Assembly (NCBI GenBank): GCA_945897545.1
Contig: CAMDGJ010000002.1
Location: forward strand, 1 to 42,424
Direction of reading: 5' to 3'
Length of the DNA stretch: 42,424 nucleotides
DNA from: Flavobacterium psychrophilum
GTDB lineage: Bacteria > Bacteroidota > Bacteroidia > Flavobacteriales > Flavobacteriaceae
Positions 24,763 through 33,362 of the stretch are shown here, one piece after another. Positions within the stretch are counted from its first letter, which is position 1. The number at the start of each line of letters is the position of its first letter. A model generated the notes under the pieces. That model did not search any database and was not told where the DNA came from. It was given only the letters and a program-made list of their open reading frames with translations. A program made the position numbers and the translations under genes.

Positions 24763-25791
24763 CTACTGCTTTCTATACTCTTTCACCGCATCTACAAAAG
24801 CCTTTGCATGATCTACAGGAATATTTGGTAAAATTCCGTGACCTAAATTGGCGATGTATTTGTCTTTTCCGAATTCGTCAATCATTTGATAAACCATTTT
24901 TTTAATTGTTGGAATTGGCGAAAGCAATCTTGACGGATCGAAATTTCCTTGCAACGTGATATTTCCACCTGACAAATAACGTGCATTTCGTGGCGTGCAT
25001 GTCCAATCTACACCCAAAGCCGAAGCTCTACTTTTCCCCATTTCTCCAAGAGCAAACCAACATCCTTTTCCGAAAACAATAACTTGCGTTTCGTCAGCCA
25101 AGGCATTTATAATTTGGTTGATGTATTTCCAGGAGAACTCCTGATAATCCACTGGTGAAAGCATTCCGCCCCAAGAATCGAAAATCTGGATGGCGTTGCA
25201 ACCCGCTTTTACTTTTTCTTTTAAATATAAAATAGTTGTATCGGTGATTTTTTGCAATAAAGTATGAGCTGCTATTGGGTTTGAGAAACAAAATCCTTTG
25301 GCAGTATCAAAAGTTTTTGAACCTTTTCCTTCCACGGCATAACACATAATTGTCCAAGGCGAACCAGCAAAACCAATTAGTGGCACCTCATCATTCAGCA
25401 TTTCTTTTGTCAGTTTTATGGCATCAAAAACGTAGCCTAAAGTTTCATTCACGTCTGGAACATAAACTTGATTTACTTGTTCCATCGTGCGAATTGGATT
25501 TGGAATAATGGGTCCCAAATTGTCTTTCAATTCCACGTGAATTCCCATTGCTCTTGGTACTACCAAAATATCCGAAAACAAAATTGCTGCATCCGGCGCA
25601 ATTCTACGAATGGGTTGCACGGTGATTTCAGCTGCTAATTCTGGCGTTTCACAACGGGTAAAAAAATCATATTTGTCTCGCAAAGCGATGAATTCTGGTA
25701 AATATCTTCCAGCTTGACGCATCATCCAAACGGGTGGACGTTCTACAGTTTCTCCTCTTAGTGCTTTTAAAAATAGATCGTTCTTTATCAT
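24763..25791 (-). CDS. hemE: Uroporphyrinogen decarboxylase
   Basis: A 342-residue enzyme converting uroporphyrinogen III to coproporphyrinogen III. The N-terminal signature [17 protein letters not shown] is present, with [36 protein letters not shown] and a conserved Asp in [10 protein letters not shown]. The C-terminus contains GNFDPSRLL and [20 protein letters not shown]. Length is normal. It lies between hemD (49 bp upstream) and REP block 3 (just downstream). Confidence 0.96.
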   Translation of the reverse strand: MIKNDLFLKALRGETVERPPVWMMRQAGRYLPEFIALRDKYDFFTRCETPELAAEITVQPIRRIAPDAAILFSDILVVPRAMGIHVELKDNLGPIIPNPIRTMEQVNQVYVPDVNETLGYVFDAIKLTKEMLNDEVPLIGFAGSPWTIMCYAVEGKGSKTFDTAKGFCFSNPIAAHTLLQKITDTTILYLKEKVKAGCNAIQIFDSWGGMLSPVDYQEFSWKYINQIINALADETQVIVFGKGCWFALGEMGKSRASALGVDWTCTPRNARYLSGGNITLQGNFDPSRLLSPIPTIKKMVYQMIDEFGKDKYIANLGHGILPNIPVDHAKAFVDAVKEYRKQ

Positions 25792-25799
25792 TTTTTGTT

Positions 25800-25835
25800 T
25801 TTTATCGCTAAAACGCTAAGGCGCAAAGCATTTTT
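25800..25835. repeat. GCTAAAACGCTAAGGCGCAAAGC spacer repeat
   Basis: A short GCTAA/GCGCAAAG word set in the hemD-hemE gap, related to the GCAAAG repeats near ogt and at 16272-16380. No other feature is seen in the gap. Confidence 0.3.
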
Positions 25836-25840
25836 AATAT

Positions 25841-26524
25841 CTAATTAATATCAAGATTGAATTGTTGGATAACTTCTTCTATCAAAAGTTCTGTTGAAGG
25901 AATTTCTGGCAAAACAATATTTTTAGTAACCCCGTTTAATGCTTTAGCGGTGGTTTCGCCAATACAAAAGCAAATTTCGTTTTTTATTTTATTGTCTTTC
26001 AAATAGCTTTCTACCGCCGAGGGACTGAAAAACAAGATGCCATCAAATTTTTCTTCCTTAGCAATTTTAAAAGGCGTTAACTTGGTATGATAGGTTTCGA
26101 TTTCGTTGAACGTTACGGAAGCTTCTTTAAGTGCTTGGGGCAAGGTTTCTTTGCGTAAGTTGCCGCTAAAAAACGTAAAGCTTTCTTTGTTGTAAATCAA
26201 CGTAATAATTTCGGCCAATTCCGAAGCATAATCCATATAAACGGCAACCGTAAATCCATTTTTTTCTAATAATTCTTTGGATTTTAAACCGACACAGAAA
26301 ACAGTTTTAGATTGCAATTGTTGCCAATCTGGTTGTTCCATCAAACTTACTATCGCATTTTTACTGCTAAAAATAAGGTTTTGATTGATATTGATTAATT
26401 CAAAATCAGTATTGGTTATGGCTATAAAATCATCTTCCAGAAGATCAATTTTGGCATCAATAAAAGCTTGTCGGTGATGGTTCGACAGTATTTTGGTTGC
26501 TAATATGCTGATTTGGTCACTCAT
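25841..26524 (-). CDS. hemD: Uroporphyrinogen-III synthase
   Basis: A 227-residue enzyme closing hydroxymethylbilane into uroporphyrinogen III. The family is poorly conserved in sequence, but the two-lobe pattern is visible: an N-terminal lobe with ILFSSKNAIVSL, a central ELLEKNGFTVAVY, and a C-terminal lobe with FDGILFFSPSAVESYLKDN and CFCIGETTAKALNG. The last base of its start codon overlaps the hemC stop by one nucleotide, so it is translationally coupled to hemC. Context makes the call secure. Confidence 0.92.
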   Translation of the reverse strand: MSDQISILATKILSNHHRQAFIDAKIDLLEDDFIAITNTDFELININQNLIFSSKNAIVSLMEQPDWQQLQSKTVFCVGLKSKELLEKNGFTVAVYMDYASELAEIITLIYNKESFTFFSGNLRKETLPQALKEASVTFNEIETYHTKLTPFKIAKEEKFDGILFFSPSAVESYLKDNKIKNEICFCIGETTAKALNGVTKNIVLPEIPSTELLIEEVIQQFNLDIN

Positions 26525-27444
26525 TATTTCTTTAAACTTTCCTTAATTGTTTTCATCAACTCTACTCCGCCATTTTCTAAAATTTCAATAGCAGAATAAA
26601 AACCTAATTTTTTCCATTCTTGCATTGGTACTGTTTTTTCTATTTCTATTTTTTGTTTACCATCAAAAGAAAACAATACGCCTTTAAATAAAATATCATC
26701 TTCAACAAATACAGCTAAAGCTCCTATTGGTGCCGTACAACCGCCTTCGAGTGTTTTTAAAAATTGGCGTTCAATATGAGTACACACTTCGCTATCAATA
26801 TCATTTAATTCGGTTAGTGCTTGTCTCGAAAATTCGTCTTTTGCCATTGCCACAACGACCATTGCGCCTTGAGCTGGCGCTGGAATCATCCAATCTAAAT
26901 CGATAAAATCAGTTGGTTTTAAATTGATGCGTTCTAAACCTGCTGCAGCAAAAACGGCTCCGCTCCAATCGCTTTCTTGTAATTTTTGCATTCGTGTGTT
27001 TACATTTCCACGCAAATCAACAACGCTGTGGTTTGGATATTTGTTCCACCATTGGGCTTGACGACGCAAACTTCCTGTGGCGATGGTTCCTTTTCCTTCG
27101 AGAAAATCGAGATTTCCTTTGTGAACCAAAATGTCCAAAGTACTTGCTCTTTCGAGAACTGCCGCTTGAACAATACCAATAGGCAAAACTGTTGGCACAT
27201 CTTTCAACGAATGCACAGCGACGTCGATTTGGCCATTAAGCATCGCAATGTCCAATGTTTTTGTGAAAATCCCGGTGATGCCGAGTTCGTAAAGTGGTTT
27301 ATCAAGTAGGAGGTCACCTTGCGATTTTACAGCAATAATTTCAGTTTTATACCCTAAATCGTTTAACTTTTTTTGAACCGCATGAGCTTGCCAAAGTGCT
27401 AATTTGCTGTCGCGAGTTCCTATTCTAATAACTTTTTGACCCAT
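26524..27444 (-). CDS. hemC: Hydroxymethylbilane synthase (porphobilinogen deaminase)
   Basis: A 306-residue enzyme polymerising four porphobilinogens. IRIGTRDSKLALWQAHAVQ is the N-terminal signature, and VAVHSLKDVPT and GSLRRQAQW carry substrate-binding residues. Cys236 in LEGGCTAPIGA attaches the dipyrromethane cofactor. Length is typical. It lies in the hemA-hemC-hemD-hemE order, with a 72-bp gap after hemA and a one-base overlap with hemD. Confidence 0.97.
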   Translation of the reverse strand: MGQKVIRIGTRDSKLALWQAHAVQKKLNDLGYKTEIIAVKSQGDLLLDKPLYELGITGIFTKTLDIAMLNGQIDVAVHSLKDVPTVLPIGIVQAAVLERASTLDILVHKGNLDFLEGKGTIATGSLRRQAQWWNKYPNHSVVDLRGNVNTRMQKLQESDWSGAVFAAAGLERINLKPTDFIDLDWMIPAPAQGAMVVVAMAKDEFSRQALTELNDIDSEVCTHIERQFLKTLEGGCTAPIGALAVFVEDDILFKGVLFSFDGKQKIEIEKTVPMQEWKKLGFYSAIEILENGGVELMKTIKESLKK

Positions 27445-27516
27445 TCTTTATTTTTTTGAACCATTAAGTCCCGATAGCTATCTGGATTAAGGATCATTAA
27501 GTTTATTTATAAATAC

Positions 27517-28806
27517 TTACGATAAAGTAATTTTGTATTTTTCTTCGGCTGTTGAAATTGATTTTTGAGGAGTTTGTAGTCCTATTTGAAAAACTTTCTC
27601 GATAAAGTCGATGCTTTCGTCTACTGAGGTGCTTTCGTCTTTGAGGTGACTGGCGAAATGATTTGTGATTTTTTGAATGATTCTAGCAGTAATTAATTCT
27701 GCTTGCTCTTCATCGAAATTAGCTATTTTTTTTCTTTGGAAAGTCAATTCAGTTGCAACAATATCGTTTAATTTGGCCTTTAATGCGTGAATGGTTGGCG
27801 CATATTTTCGACCGTTCATCCAAGAATTCAACTCTAATTTCATATCCTCAATGATGGCTTCGGCGGCAGGAATGTGTTGTTTTCTTCTTTCGAGAGTATC
27901 ATCAGTCATTTGGGACAAATAATCTAAATGTATCAAAGTTATATCTGGTATTTGTTGTACATTTTCGTTTACATTTTTTGGAATTGATAAATCCAAAATC
28001 AATAGCGGTTTTTTTAAATTTAACAATGCTTTGTCGATCGTGGGGTTTTTCGCGCCTGTAGCAACAACCAAAACGTCGGCTTTTTGCAATTCTTCTTGTA
28101 AATCAACATAATCTTTTACAATCACACTGAGTTTTCCAGCCACTACTTCAGCGGTACTTTTAGTTCTATTTATAATCGTAATATGTTGGTTTTTAGTATG
28201 TTTTACTAAGTTTTCGCAAGTATTTTTTCCAATTTCGCCAGTTCCAAAAAGTAAAATATTTTTGTTGCCAATATTTTCTACATTTCGGATAATATATTGA
28301 ACGGCTGCAAAAGAAACAGAAGTGGCTCCTGAACTAATTTCGGTTTCGTTTTTTATTCTTTTGCTAGTTTGGATTACAGAATTAATCAAACGGTCTAAAA
28401 AAGTGTTGATTAAACCCAATGATCTAGATTGTTCAAAACTATTTTTAAGTTGACCAATAATTTCAAAATCTCCAAGAATTTGACTGTCCAATCCAGTTCC
28501 TACACGAAATAAATGATCGATAGCCTCTTGATTTTTATATACAAAACCTACTTTTTGAAATTCTTCAGCGGTGCCATTACTGTTCTCACAAACCAATTTT
28601 ATTAACTGGAAAGGATGATCAGCGTAGCCATAAATTTCGGTACGATTACATGTAGAGGTTACAATTAGACCCTCAATACCTTCTTCTTTGGCTTGGAGCA
28701 GTGCCTTGGTTTTTGCTTTGGAGTCTAAACTAAATTTACCTCTAACTTCAGCATCCGCTTTCTTGTAACTCAATCCTATTGAGTAGAAAGTTTTGTGTTT
28801 TGGCAT
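27517..28806 (-). CDS. hemA: Glutamyl-tRNA reductase
   Basis: About 429 residues from MPKHKTF at 28806; the frame also has an ATG at 28821 adding five residues, and either could be used. It reduces Glu-tRNA to glutamate-1-semialdehyde, the first committed step of C5-pathway heme synthesis. The catalytic Cys lies in VTSTCNRTEIY (residue 53 from this start), the NADPH site in NILLFGTGEIGKNTCENL, and the dimerisation helix at the C-terminus. It heads the minus-strand heme series and is divergent from an AraC-type regulator. The next enzyme, glutamate-1-semialdehyde aminotransferase (hemL), is not in the window. Confidence 0.95.
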   Translation of the reverse strand: MPKHKTFYSIGLSYKKADAEVRGKFSLDSKAKTKALLQAKEEGIEGLIVTSTCNRTEIYGYADHPFQLIKLVCENSNGTAEEFQKVGFVYKNQEAIDHLFRVGTGLDSQILGDFEIIGQLKNSFEQSRSLGLINTFLDRLINSVIQTSKRIKNETEISSGATSVSFAAVQYIIRNVENIGNKNILLFGTGEIGKNTCENLVKHTKNQHITIINRTKSTAEVVAGKLSVIVKDYVDLQEELQKADVLVVATGAKNPTIDKALLNLKKPLLILDLSIPKNVNENVQQIPDITLIHLDYLSQMTDDTLERRKQHIPAAEAIIEDMKLELNSWMNGRKYAPTIHALKAKLNDIVATELTFQRKKIANFDEEQAELITARIIQKITNHFASHLKDESTSVDESIDFIEKVFQIGLQTPQKSISTAEEKYKITLS

Positions 28807-28848
28807 AGTTCTGTTTTGCATAAAATACTATTAATTCTAAAAGTGGAA

Positions 28849-28856
28849 CAAAAGTA
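28849..28856 (-). promoter_or_regulatory. Candidate -7 box for hemA
   Basis: CAAAAGTA on the plus strand reads TACTTTTG on the minus strand, matching TAnnTTTG, 28-43 bp before the two candidate starts. The -33 element is not obvious, which would suit an activated promoter. Confidence 0.4.
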
Positions 28857-28950
28857 TTGCTATCCTTTTTATAAAAGTAACGCTAAAAGTTCTTTTTGTG
28901 TCGCTATGAGATATTTTAATAAAAAAAGTGACATTTACCGTTATTTGTAT

Positions 28951-28958
28951 TATTTTTG
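28951..28958 (+). promoter_or_regulatory. Candidate -7 box for the AraC-type regulator
   Basis: TATTTTTG matches TAnnTTTG and lies 92 bp before the regulator's ATG at 29051. It is divergent from the hemA box about 100 bp away. Confidence 0.35.
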
Positions 28959-29050
28959 CACTGAAATCAATGCTTTAGAATGCATTTATTTAGAACCATT
29001 CTAAACAATATTGTTTTAATTTCATAAACATTTGTTAAAAAAACATCGCT

Positions 29051-29923
29051 ATGAGTTCCAAAGAAGAGATAAAAATTGACGACGATTTTATTTTAATTAG
29101 GTTTCAAAATGATACTGAAATAACTGTAATTCAAGAACATCAAGTTACCATTGGATTCATTCAGTTTCATTTTGGATTGAAAGGCAATGCTAAATTTATT
29201 TTCAACCAAGGAAATTACACTTTGGATTTAAAAGAAGAGAAATCGTTACTGTTTTACAATCCGCAAAAAGAATTGCCTCTCCACCTTGAAATCGCACCAA
29301 AATCATGGATAATTACAATTCTAGTTTCTATAAAAAAATTTCACGGACTATTTTCTACTCATTCAGATCACATTCCTTTTTTGAGTTCCGAAAACCGCGA
29401 TAAGAAATATTACGGTGAAGAAAACATCAGTCCTTCAATGGCAATTGTACTAAACCAAATGTTTCACTATAATTTAAATCCTTCTATAAAAAATCTTTAT
29501 TATAAAGGGAAAGGATATGAATTATTGAGTTTGTTTTTCAATAGAAATGAAGATCCGGATGCAGAGCAATGTCCGTTTTTGATAGATGAAGAAAATGTTT
29601 TGAAAATTAAAAAAGCCAAAGAAATTATCATTTCCAATATGGCTGAACCTCCAGGATTACAAGAGTTAGCAGACCAAATTGGACTAACTTTGAAAAAACT
29701 AAAAATGGGGTTCAAACAAATTTATGGCGATACAGTTTATGGTTTTCTATTTGACTATAAAATGGATTCTGCTCGAAAATTATTAGACAGCGGCTCCTAT
29801 AATGTCAACGAAGTGGGGTTGAAAATTGGTTACAGTACCGGAAGTCATTTTATTGCTGCTTTCAAGAAAAAATTTGGCACTACTCCAAAAAAATATTTGA
29901 TGGCCATTAATCCGAATACGTAA
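29051..29923 (+). CDS. AraC-family transcriptional regulator, PchR-like
   Basis: A 290-residue regulator. The N-terminal ~170 residues form a sensor region ending YYKGKGYELLSLFFNR, a segment typical of PchR-type regulators of iron and siderophore genes. The C-terminal ~100 residues carry two helix-turn-helix motifs (PGLQELADQIGLTLKKLKMGFKQ and VNEVGLKIGYSTGSHFIAAFKKKFGTTPKKY, the AraC signature). It is divergent from hemA and upstream of hemH, so it probably controls heme genes on both sides. The effector (iron, heme or a porphyrin) is not visible. The family call is firm; the target set is inference. Confidence 0.88.
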   Translation: MSSKEEIKIDDDFILIRFQNDTEITVIQEHQVTIGFIQFHFGLKGNAKFIFNQGNYTLDLKEEKSLLFYNPQKELPLHLEIAPKSWIITILVSIKKFHGLFSTHSDHIPFLSSENRDKKYYGEENISPSMAIVLNQMFHYNLNPSIKNLYYKGKGYELLSLFFNRNEDPDAEQCPFLIDEENVLKIKKAKEIIISNMAEPPGLQELADQIGLTLKKLKMGFKQIYGDTVYGFLFDYKMDSARKLLDSGSYNVNEVGLKIGYSTGSHFIAAFKKKFGTTPKKYLMAINPNT

Positions 29924-30052
29924 TTATGACTAAAAAACAGAATTGGTTCGATTGTAACAAACCCGTTTTTAAATTTACATTAACCAAATTAATAGACTAA
30001 TTATTATTCTTTATTCAACAATCAATAAAAAATAGTTAATCCCAAAATTACA

Positions 30053-30074
30053 AAAAGTAAGTTTGCTTACTTTT
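30053..30074 (+). promoter_or_regulatory. hemH promoter with -7 box embedded in a palindrome
   Basis: AAAAGTAAG (30053-30061) and CTTACTTTT (30066-30074) form a perfect 9-bp inverted repeat around TTTG. The same bases give TAAGTTTG at 30058-30065, a TAnnTTTG -7 box 32 bp before the hemH ATG. A regulator bound to this dyad would sit on the -7 element. It could instead be a weak hairpin ending the araC transcript, but it lacks a proper T-run. Confidence 0.45.
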
Positions 30075-30097
30075 ATCAAAAAAAAATAAAACAAAAC

Positions 30098-31147
30098 ATG
30101 AAAGGAGTACTATTAGTCAACCTCGGTTCACCAGAAAGTCCAACCGCAAAAGACGTAAAACCGTATCTAGACGAATTTTTGATGGATCGATTCGTTATTG
30201 ATGTTCCATTTTTATTGCGAGCCTTGTTGGTTCGTGGAATTATTCTGCAAACGCGACCAAAAAAATCTGCGGCGGCTTATGCCCGAATTTGGACTCCCGA
30301 AGGTTCGCCATTGATTGTACTTTCGAAAAAAATGCATCAAAAAGTAGCTCAAAAAACTGAAATACCTGTTGCTTTAGCGATGCGATATGGCACAATTACA
30401 ATTCTGAAAGGATTGCAAGAATTGCACGAGAAAGGCGTAAATGAAGTGATGCTTTTTCCTTTGTATCCGCAGCACGCTATGGCATCAACCACAACGATTT
30501 TAGTTTTGGCTGAAGAACTGCGCCACAAGCATTTTCCAGACATGAAATTTACCATTGTCCCTGCATTTTACAACAAACCCGATTATATTAAAGTTTTAGC
30601 CGAAAGTATCCAAAAACATTTGGAAGGATATGATTATGACCATTTGTTATTCTCTTATCACGGCGTCCCGAAAAGACACATTCGCAAGACCGACATTACC
30701 AAATCGCATTGCAAAATAGATCGAACGTGTTGCAGCACACCATCTCCAGCACACGAATTTTGCTACAGCCATCAATGTTATGAAACCACAAAATTGGTCA
30801 CCGAATATTTAAATATCCCTAAAGAAAAATACAGCCAAACCTTTCAGTCCCGATTAGCTGGTGACACATGGCTAACTCCTTATACCGATGTGGAAGTGAA
30901 CAAAATGCCCGAACAAGGCATCAAGAAATTGGTAGTTGTAACACCCGCTTTCGTCGCGGATTGTTTAGAAACTTTAGAAGAAATTGCTATGGAAGCCAAT
31001 GAGGAATTTAAACATCACGGCGGAGAAGAATTTATGGCGATTCCGTGTTTGAATGATGAGGACGAATGGTGTAATTTAGTAACTAAGTGGATTGAAGATT
31101 GGAGCCCCCTAACCCCCAAAGGGGGAATTGTCGATATTGAAAAATAA
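30098..31147 (+). CDS. hemH: Ferrochelatase
   Basis: A 349-residue enzyme inserting Fe(II) into protoporphyrin IX. It has GVLLVNLGSPESPTAKDVKPYL at the N-terminus, ALAMRYGTITI, the catalytic His in LLFSYHGVPKRH, FQSRLAGDTWLTPYTD, and VVVTPAFVADCLETLEEI with the conserved Glu. Between HGVPKRH and FQSR there is a Cys-rich stretch (CKIDRTCCSTPSPAHEFCYSHQC). The final ~14 residues SPLTPKGGIVDIEK are encoded by the CCCCCTAACCCCCAAAGGGG repeat (31101-31130) and look like a later addition. hemJ follows 74 bp downstream. Confidence 0.95.
   Translation: MKGVLLVNLGSPESPTAKDVKPYLDEFLMDRFVIDVPFLLRALLVRGIILQTRPKKSAAAYARIWTPEGSPLIVLSKKMHQKVAQKTEIPVALAMRYGTITILKGLQELHEKGVNEVMLFPLYPQHAMASTTTILVLAEELRHKHFPDMKFTIVPAFYNKPDYIKVLAESIQKHLEGYDYDHLLFSYHGVPKRHIRKTDITKSHCKIDRTCCSTPSPAHEFCYSHQCYETTKLVTEYLNIPKEKYSQTFQSRLAGDTWLTPYTDVEVNKMPEQGIKKLVVVTPAFVADCLETLEEIAMEANEEFKHHGGEEFMAIPCLNDEDEWCNLVTKWIEDWSPLTPKGGIVDIEK
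31101..31130 (+). repeat. GC-rich hairpin repeat inside the hemH 3' end
   Basis: CCCCCTAACCCCCAAAGGGG lies within 31105-31125, with stem CCCCC-AAA-GGGGG at 31113-31125. It stands out from the AT-rich surroundings. The same motif is, to my knowledge, a common spacer repeat in Flavobacterium genomes. Here it is in frame and supplies the end of HemH. Confidence 0.6.
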
Positions 31148-31190
31148 AAATTTTAACATAAAACACCTTTTTTGATGAATTTTCAGGTCC

Positions 31191-31221
31191 TTAATCTGAA
31201 ATCTAAAATCTGAAATCTGAA
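31191..31221 (+). repeat. AATCTGAAATCT repeats directly before hemJ start
   Basis: Four overlapping copies of AATCTGAA/AATCTAAA abut the hemJ ATG at 31222. They match repeats before the bacilliredoxin and ricT genes. No conventional ribosome-binding site is visible. Confidence 0.4.
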
Positions 31222-31779
31222 ATGGAACTGTACAACTACCTTAAATCCCTGCACCTCATCTTTGTAATCACTTGGTTTGCAGGTCTTTTTTATATTGTTC
31301 GATTGTTTGTTTACCAAATTGAAGCCAACGACAAACCTTCGCCTGAAAAGGAGATTTTGCAAAAACAATACAAAATAATGACGTATCGTTTGTGGTACAT
31401 TATCACTTGGCCATCAGCAGTTTTAGCGAGTATTTTTGCTTTTTGGATGTTATTTTTTACAGATCTTGGAAAGGCCTGGTTGCAAATGCCTTGGATGCAC
31501 GTGAAACTTGGCTTTGTTTTTGTGTTGTATTTGTACCATTATAAATGCCAAAAAATCTACCAAGAATTACAAAATGACGAAGTAAAATATACCACAAATT
31601 ACATGCGGTTGTGGAACGAAGGGGCAACAATAATTCTTTTTGCCGTAGTGTTTTTGGTAATTCTAAAAAATGCAGTGAACTGGATTTTTGGTGTTGTCGG
31701 AATTTTGTTGTTTTCGATTTTGATAATGTTGGGTTTCAAGTTTTACAAACGGTTTCGAGAAAAAAATAGTGGTCAGTAA
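31222..31779 (+). CDS. hemJ: Protoporphyrinogen IX oxidase, HemJ type
   Basis: A 185-residue membrane protein with four to five transmembrane helices, of the HemJ (UPF0093/CopD-like) family. The N-terminal helix contains YLKSLHLIFVITWFAGLFYI with the conserved His, and WMHVKLGFVFVLYLYH carries a further conserved His/Lys pair. HemJ oxidises protoporphyrinogen IX to protoporphyrin IX, the step between HemF and HemH, and replaces HemG/HemY in many bacteria. Its place next to hemH completes the late pathway in this locus. Confidence 0.9.
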   Translation: MELYNYLKSLHLIFVITWFAGLFYIVRLFVYQIEANDKPSPEKEILQKQYKIMTYRLWYIITWPSAVLASIFAFWMLFFTDLGKAWLQMPWMHVKLGFVFVLYLYHYKCQKIYQELQNDEVKYTTNYMRLWNEGATIILFAVVFLVILKNAVNWIFGVVGILLFSILIMLGFKFYKRFREKNSGQ

Positions 31780-31878
31780 GCAGTATTGTAGTATTCAGAA
31801 ATTGGAATAAAAAGCCAAACACTGGACGCAAGTTGCTAACTGAATACTAAAAACCCGAACACTGAATACTAAAAAAAA
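31780..31878. repeat. CAGT/ACTG-rich intergenic repeat (copy 1)
   Basis: The spacer is built from words like GTCAGTAAGCAGT, GTATTCAGAAATTGG and ACTGAATACTAAAAACCCGA, with an ACTGAATACTAAAAA motif repeated just before the next ATG. Related spacers occur at 34146-34185 and 34704-34815. Confidence 0.45.
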
Positions 31879-31879
31879 T

Positions 31880-33352
31880 ATGCTAAAAGACTTCAAGATA
31901 TCAATGCTTTCTTTACGAATTAGGATTTTCCTTTCGATGATTGTTTTGATTATTGTTGCCTCAATAGTATTGGCTTCCATTTCGATTTTTCAATTTAAGA
32001 ATGAAGCCAAGCAATACCATCAAAAACAGCTGGAACACAAAGAAGACGCCATAAAAGAAAATATCAATTATGTGCTTTCGAACACCACTTATCCGCTTAC
32101 TCCAAATAATTTAGCCCTAATTTTCAAAGATAAAATACATGAATTATCAGATATTCACAGTCTTGAAATTAATATTTACAGCTTGGATGGGCAATTATTA
32201 AAATCCTCGAAATCGAGATTTTCTATAGACGCTGCTGCCCCTCCCATTCCAAAATACATTCTAAAACTCGTTCAATCTTCTATAGAAAAACGCTACGTTG
32301 ACATCAAAAAAAGCAACGGAAAAAAGAATCGTTCTTCCTATAGTTTAATGAAAGACGACAAATTTAAGCCTTTGGGAATTTTGAATTTGCCTTATATTGA
32401 AGATGATAGTTATTATCAAACCGAATTGCAAAATTTCCTGATTGGATTAGCTCAAGTATATGGTTTTATGCTTTTGGTAGCTTTTGGAACAGCTTATTTT
32501 CTATCTTCATACATCACAAAATCGCTGAAAACCATTTCGGACAAACTGAGTGAAACAAGTTTGAATCAAAAAAACGAAAAAATTGTTCTCGAAGCCAGCA
32601 GCAAAGAAATAAACCTGTTGATCAATGCGTATAATGCAATGGTCGATGAACTCGAAAAAAGCGCCTTAAAATTAGCCCAAAGCGAGCGAGAAGAAGCTTG
32701 GCAAGAAATGGCCAAACAAGTGGCGCACGAAATCAAAAATCCGCTGACGCCAATGCGTTTGACAGTGCAAAGTTTCCAGCGTAAATTTGACGCAAACGAT
32801 CCCAATCTAAAACAAAAAATCAACGATTATTCCGAAACGCTTATACAGCAAATTGATACGATGAGTTCCGTGGCTTCGGCATTTTCGAACTTTGCCTCAA
32901 TGCCAGCACAACAAAACGAAACCTTAAATGTGGTTGATGTTGTAGAATTGACAATGGACATTTTCAACGAAGAATACGTTCACTTTAAAGCCGACTCAGC
33001 CGAGATTATTTCGAAGATTGATCGAACCCAACTTATCCGAATTATAACTAATTTAGTCAAAAACGCCATTCAAGCTATTCCCTATAATCAAGAAAACAAG
33101 GCTGTTTGTGTAAACATCAAAAAAGTTTTGAGTAATGTTATTATTACGGTTGCCGACAACGGAATAGGAATAGCGCCAGAAAATTTTAATCGAATTTTTG
33201 AACCCAAATTCACCACAAAATCTAGCGGCATGGGTTTGGGTCTAGGCATCATCAAAAATATTATCGAAAATTATAAAGGGGAAATTACATTTGAATCACA
33301 AAAGGGAAAAGGAACGACATTTATCGTTTCTCTTCCCATAATCAACACCTAA
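31880..33352 (+). CDS. Orphan NtrY-like sensor histidine kinase
   Basis: A 490-residue two-pass membrane kinase. A TM helix at about 15-38 is followed by a ~145-residue periplasmic sensor region with no recognised fold, and a second TM at about 185-210. A HAMP linker follows at about 211-262. The HisKA phosphoacceptor is His283 in AHEIKNPLTPMRLTVQSF, and the HATPase domain has NLVKNAIQAI, VADNGIGIAPEN, EPKFTTK and GMGLGLGIIKN. It most resembles the NtrY/AtoS-like group. No response regulator gene is adjacent, so its partner is elsewhere. An enoyl-CoA hydratase gene begins 10 bp after its stop, which suggests co-transcription. Confidence 0.88.
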   Translation: MLKDFKISMLSLRIRIFLSMIVLIIVASIVLASISIFQFKNEAKQYHQKQLEHKEDAIKENINYVLSNTTYPLTPNNLALIFKDKIHELSDIHSLEINIYSLDGQLLKSSKSRFSIDAAAPPIPKYILKLVQSSIEKRYVDIKKSNGKKNRSSYSLMKDDKFKPLGILNLPYIEDDSYYQTELQNFLIGLAQVYGFMLLVAFGTAYFLSSYITKSLKTISDKLSETSLNQKNEKIVLEASSKEINLLINAYNAMVDELEKSALKLAQSEREEAWQEMAKQVAHEIKNPLTPMRLTVQSFQRKFDANDPNLKQKINDYSETLIQQIDTMSSVASAFSNFASMPAQQNETLNVVDVVELTMDIFNEEYVHFKADSAEIISKIDRTQLIRIITNLVKNAIQAIPYNQENKAVCVNIKKVLSNVIITVADNGIGIAPENFNRIFEPKFTTKSSGMGLGLGIIKNIIENYKGEITFESQKGKGTTFIVSLPIINT

Positions 33353-33362
33353 AAATTCAATT

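Noticed and set aside
27450..27500. Terminator between hemA and hemC (GATAGCTATC palindrome)
   Set aside because: The CCCGATAGCTATC dyad is imperfect here, has no T-run, and the genes appear to form one operon.
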